NCBI RefSeq assembly: GCF_004684775.1
Contig: NZ_SRIC01000002.1
Span: forward strand, 1 to 64,000
Reading direction: 5' to 3'
From: Streptomyces sp. MZ04
Lineage (GTDB): Bacteria; Actinomycetota; Actinomycetes; Streptomycetales; Streptomycetaceae
DNA length: 64,000 bases
In this document: piece by piece, positions 61,942 through 64,000 of the stretch
Position numbering within the stretch: position 1 is the stretch's first letter
Layout of the letters: each line of letters opens with the position of its first letter
Notes under the pieces: generated by a model
Database searches by the model: none
What the model was told of the DNA's origin: nothing
What the model saw: the letters and a program-made list of their open reading frames with translations, nothing else
Made by a program: the position numbers and the translations under genes

Positions 61942-62235
61942 AGGCGCCGCGGCTCATGCGCAGGCCGCAGAAGTCACCGGCGGCCCAACTCCTCGGCAAC
62001 CAGGAGCTCGGCATCGCACACACCGCACTGCACGGGACGGCTGCTGTACTGGCCAGCGGAGACCAGCACCCGCATGTGAGGGGCACGGCGTCGGTCTTGA
62101 CCATCGGGGGCGGGGTGGGCGCGGGTTGCCCTGCGGGTGATCGTATTGGCCGGACACTCAGCTTGTGACACGACAGCGCCCCCGGCCGGACGGAGGGAGG
62201 CCGAGGGCACTGCGCGTGCTGTCACACGGTGAAGG
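61942..62235. other. gap with gene fragment and a terminator-like hairpin
   Basis: A minus-strand fragment (61974-62080) reads SRPVQCGVCDAELLVAEELG with two CxxC-like cysteines, but has no start. A hairpin (GCCCCCGGCC 62178-62187 with GGCCGAGGGC 62199-62208) lies just beyond the P450 stop, so it probably ends the P450/CDPS transcript. Confidence 0.5.
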
Positions 62236-63426
62236 TCACCAGACGATCGGCAGTCGCTCGGGGATGCGCTTCATGAACCCGGTGCGCCACACCAGTTGCT
62301 CGATCGGCACGGCCAGATCCAGGGCGGGCATCCGGTCCAGCAGAACCGAGATCGCGGTCTGGGCGTGCGCTTTGCCCAGCGCGGTCGCCGGGCAGTAGTG
62401 CTGCCCTCCGCCGAACGACAGATGCCCGCCCGCATTGGGCCGGTCCAGGCGCACGGCGTGCGGGTCGGCGAACTCGTCCGGGTCGTGGTTGGCGGCCTCG
62501 ACCAGGACCAGGACCAGCTCACCCTTGCGCACCGTGACGTCACCCAGCTGGATGTCCCCTGTCGCGATGCGGGGCAGACCATCGGCGATGGACAGGTTGA
62601 TGCGCAGCAACTCGTCCACGGCGGCCGGGATCAGGGACGGGTCGGCGGCCAACTGCTTCTTCAGCTCGGGGTGCTGGATCAGCGACACGATCGCCATCGT
62701 CAAGAACCCCATGACGGAGATGACTCCGGCACCGAACATCGTCACCCCGACCGTGGCCAGCATCTCGTCACTGACGTCGGTGTGGTCCGGCGTACCGCGC
62801 AGCGCGGCCAGGTCGCCCATCAACCCGCTGTCCGCGTCGTCCAGCCGGTCGGTCATGTAGGCGATGTCACGGTCCCAGTTCATCTGGGCACCGGGGATCT
62901 CCCGGGGGCTGTTCATGAACGCGATGTTCAGCGACCGGTACAGCAGACCGGCGTCTGCCTGCGGGATGCCCAGGACGCGGCAGTGCAGCCCCGTCGAATA
63001 GGGCACCGTGAACCCCTGGCGGAGATCGGCCGGCGCTCCCTCCGTCATGAGCTGGTCGACGAGCCGTACGGCGTGGCCGCGCATCCAGTCGTCCAGGCCA
63101 GGAGCCTTGGGGTTCAGGGCTTTCATCACGGCCCTGCGCAGCCCGGCCCCCGTGATGTTGCCCATATTGTTGACGACCTCCGGCGGGATGGTCAGCGCGT
63201 ACTGGCGCGGCACCCCCGCGGCGGACGTGTCCTTGAGGGAGAACCGGGCGTCGTCCAGCACTTGTTTGCACAGGGCGTACGACGACACCAGCCAGGCGGT
63301 ATCCCCGGCGATGGTGCGGACCCGCTTGATCGGCTCACGGCGCAGCAGGGTTTCGATCTCGGGCGGGAGCTGGTCACCGCGGGGGGAGAACGGGAAGTCG
63401 AGCAGGTGCGTGGTGCCCGTGGTCAT
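62236..63426 (-). CDS. cytochrome P450 of cyclodipeptide-tailoring type
   Basis: This protein of about 396 residues has the ExxR region ([20 protein letters not shown]) and the haem loop [14 protein letters not shown], where Pro follows the Cys ligand in place of Gly. The I-helix ([15 protein letters not shown]) lacks the usual acid-alcohol pair. Both points are typical of P450s linked with cyclodipeptide synthases, which couple or add nucleobases to diketopiperazines. Its ATG overlaps the CDPS stop (ATGA), so the two are one operon. Confidence 0.92.
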   Translation of the reverse strand: MTTGTTHLLDFPFSPRGDQLPPEIETLLRREPIKRVRTIAGDTAWLVSSYALCKQVLDDARFSLKDTSAAGVPRQYALTIPPEVVNNMGNITGAGLRRAVMKALNPKAPGLDDWMRGHAVRLVDQLMTEGAPADLRQGFTVPYSTGLHCRVLGIPQADAGLLYRSLNIAFMNSPREIPGAQMNWDRDIAYMTDRLDDADSGLMGDLAALRGTPDHTDVSDEMLATVGVTMFGAGVISVMGFLTMAIVSLIQHPELKKQLAADPSLIPAAVDELLRINLSIADGLPRIATGDIQLGDVTVRKGELVLVLVEAANHDPDEFADPHAVRLDRPNAGGHLSFGGGQHYCPATALGKAHAQTAISVLLDRMPALDLAVPIEQLVWRTGFMKRIPERLPIVW

Positions 63427-64000
63427 ACGAGTGCCCCTTGGGTGGCGTCGGCGGGGGTGACGATGGCGTGCCCCTGGTTGCGGGACGCGCGCAGCCCATG
63501 TCCCCGCGCGTACAGCAGGTCGGCCATCGGCAGGGCCTGGTGGTAGCAGTTGAGCGAGGACGCGACATCGAGGATCGCCGGAGTGTCCAGGAACAAGGGA
63601 GCTTCGGCGATGACGTAGGCGCGGCACACATCGCGCTGCCGGTCGGTGGGCGCCTGGCCGTTGAGCACCTTGTTGGTGAGGAACTCGTCCACCAACTGGT
63701 CGCACACCGTGCGGAACTCCCGGTCGGTGGCCAGCAGATCGTCCAGGTGGGCGCGAAGCTGCCGGTAGGCGGGCAGGTCGAGCAGCGCGGACATGGGTCT
63801 GCCCCGCAGGCGCTTGCCGTCCGGGTCCAGGCTGGTGACGGCGGCGGTCACCTTGGCGCGCACTCCGCGCAGCTGCTTGACCGCCTTACGGCGCGCGTCG
63901 TCGAGCGGATAGCCCAGGGCTTCGTACATGTCGGCGACGTGCAGATCGGTCCAGATCAGATCCACTTGCTCGAACTGGCCGAGCCCCCAGGCGGCCAGTT
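63423..64000 (-). CDS. tRNA-dependent cyclodipeptide synthase, 5' part outside window
   Basis: About 192 codons, open to the window edge. The visible part includes [20 protein letters not shown] and the helix [20 protein letters not shown]. The catalytic-region Tyr and Glu follow in [17 protein letters not shown] (equivalent to Tyr178 and Glu182 of AlbC) and [20 protein letters not shown] has the later Tyr. The catalytic Ser is outside. CDPSs use two aminoacyl-tRNAs to make a diketopiperazine. The ATGA overlap links it to the P450. Confidence 0.9.
   Translation of the reverse strand, partial: LAAWGLGQFEQVDLIWTDLHVADMYEALGYPLDDARRKAVKQLRGVRAKVTAAVTSLDPDGKRLRGRPMSALLDLPAYRQLRAHLDDLLATDREFRTVCDQLVDEFLTNKVLNGQAPTDRQRDVCRAYVIAEAPLFLDTPAILDVASSLNCYHQALPMADLLYARGHGLRASRNQGHAIVTPADATQGALV

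Overview
The window is chromosomal DNA from a Streptomyces-type actinomycete. It has very high GC with G/C-biased third codon positions, many GTG starts, purine-rich ribosome binding sites, a Tat-type lyase, F420- and LLM-type oxidoreductases, CGNR, LysR and SnoaL-fused ECF regulators, and a cyclodipeptide synthase with its P450. The mixture of single-gene functions, secreted proteins, pseudogenes and IS remnants looks like accessory or chromosome-arm DNA.

Layout. 1-9.7 kb: a divergent NmrA-like reductase / ECF41 sigma pair with two matching ECF41-type promoters, small oxidoreductase and secreted genes, a PAS-GAF-PP2C phosphatase, a large LuxR-type ATPase regulator, and an ArsR-type regulator divergent from a peptide deformylase. 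9.7-12.1 kb: an unusual glycine-tRNA-like gene with its own terminator, then an NAD+-dependent DNA ligase. 12.1-19.2 kb: a PL6-type polysaccharide lyase, a small membrane protein, and several genes carrying deletions or frameshifts (GNAT, SMI1/KNR4, ArsR-type, PucR-type) around intact RidA and LLM genes. 19.2-28.6 kb: CGNR regulator / MFS pair, PAP2 membrane protein, a large secreted PA14-propeller-DUF1080 protein and a SnoaL-LUD fusion. 28.7-33.2 kb: an NDH-2-like flavoprotein with the second SnoaL-type ECF sigma, a lipoprotein, and LysR/cupin. 33.2-39.2 kb: a cluster of exported proteins (DUF4232 lipoprotein, a signal-peptide-bearing phage-tube-like protein, lipoprotein, propeller-phospholipase A2, two small Cys-containing proteins) with transporter remnants. 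39.1-48 kb: DinB, methyltransferase, XRE-cupin, a hydroxyisobutyrate dehydrogenase-SnoaL fusion with LysR, pentapeptide repeats, and a decayed FAD monooxygenase. 48.2-49.5 kb: VOC protein and the third SnoaL-type ECF sigma in one operon. 49.7-57.6 kb: a glycine-rich membrane protein pair, lower-GC acquired-looking MFS gene, a complete IS3 element, a second CGNR regulator, epoxide hydrolase and an IS5 remnant. 57.6-64 kb: MBL protein, HxlR/MDR pair, small ORFs, and at the right edge a P450 translationally coupled to a cyclodipeptide synthase that runs off the window.

How it works together. Much of the DNA is small regulator-enzyme units with a visible operator between divergent genes. Three ECF sigma factors with SnoaL tails each accompany a different redox or VOC protein and each has a TGT-type/16-bp/CGT-type promoter candidate. 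Two LysR genes share a 15-bp box placed at the same distance from the start codon. Two CGNR genes share TTAG-NN-GGTT half-sites. The right edge is the start of a tailored-diketopiperazine cluster. The most unusual single feature is the minus-strand glycine-tRNA-like gene at 9814-9883. It keeps glycine identity positions, but has a GUGC-type T-loop sequence and a pyrimidine at position 37.
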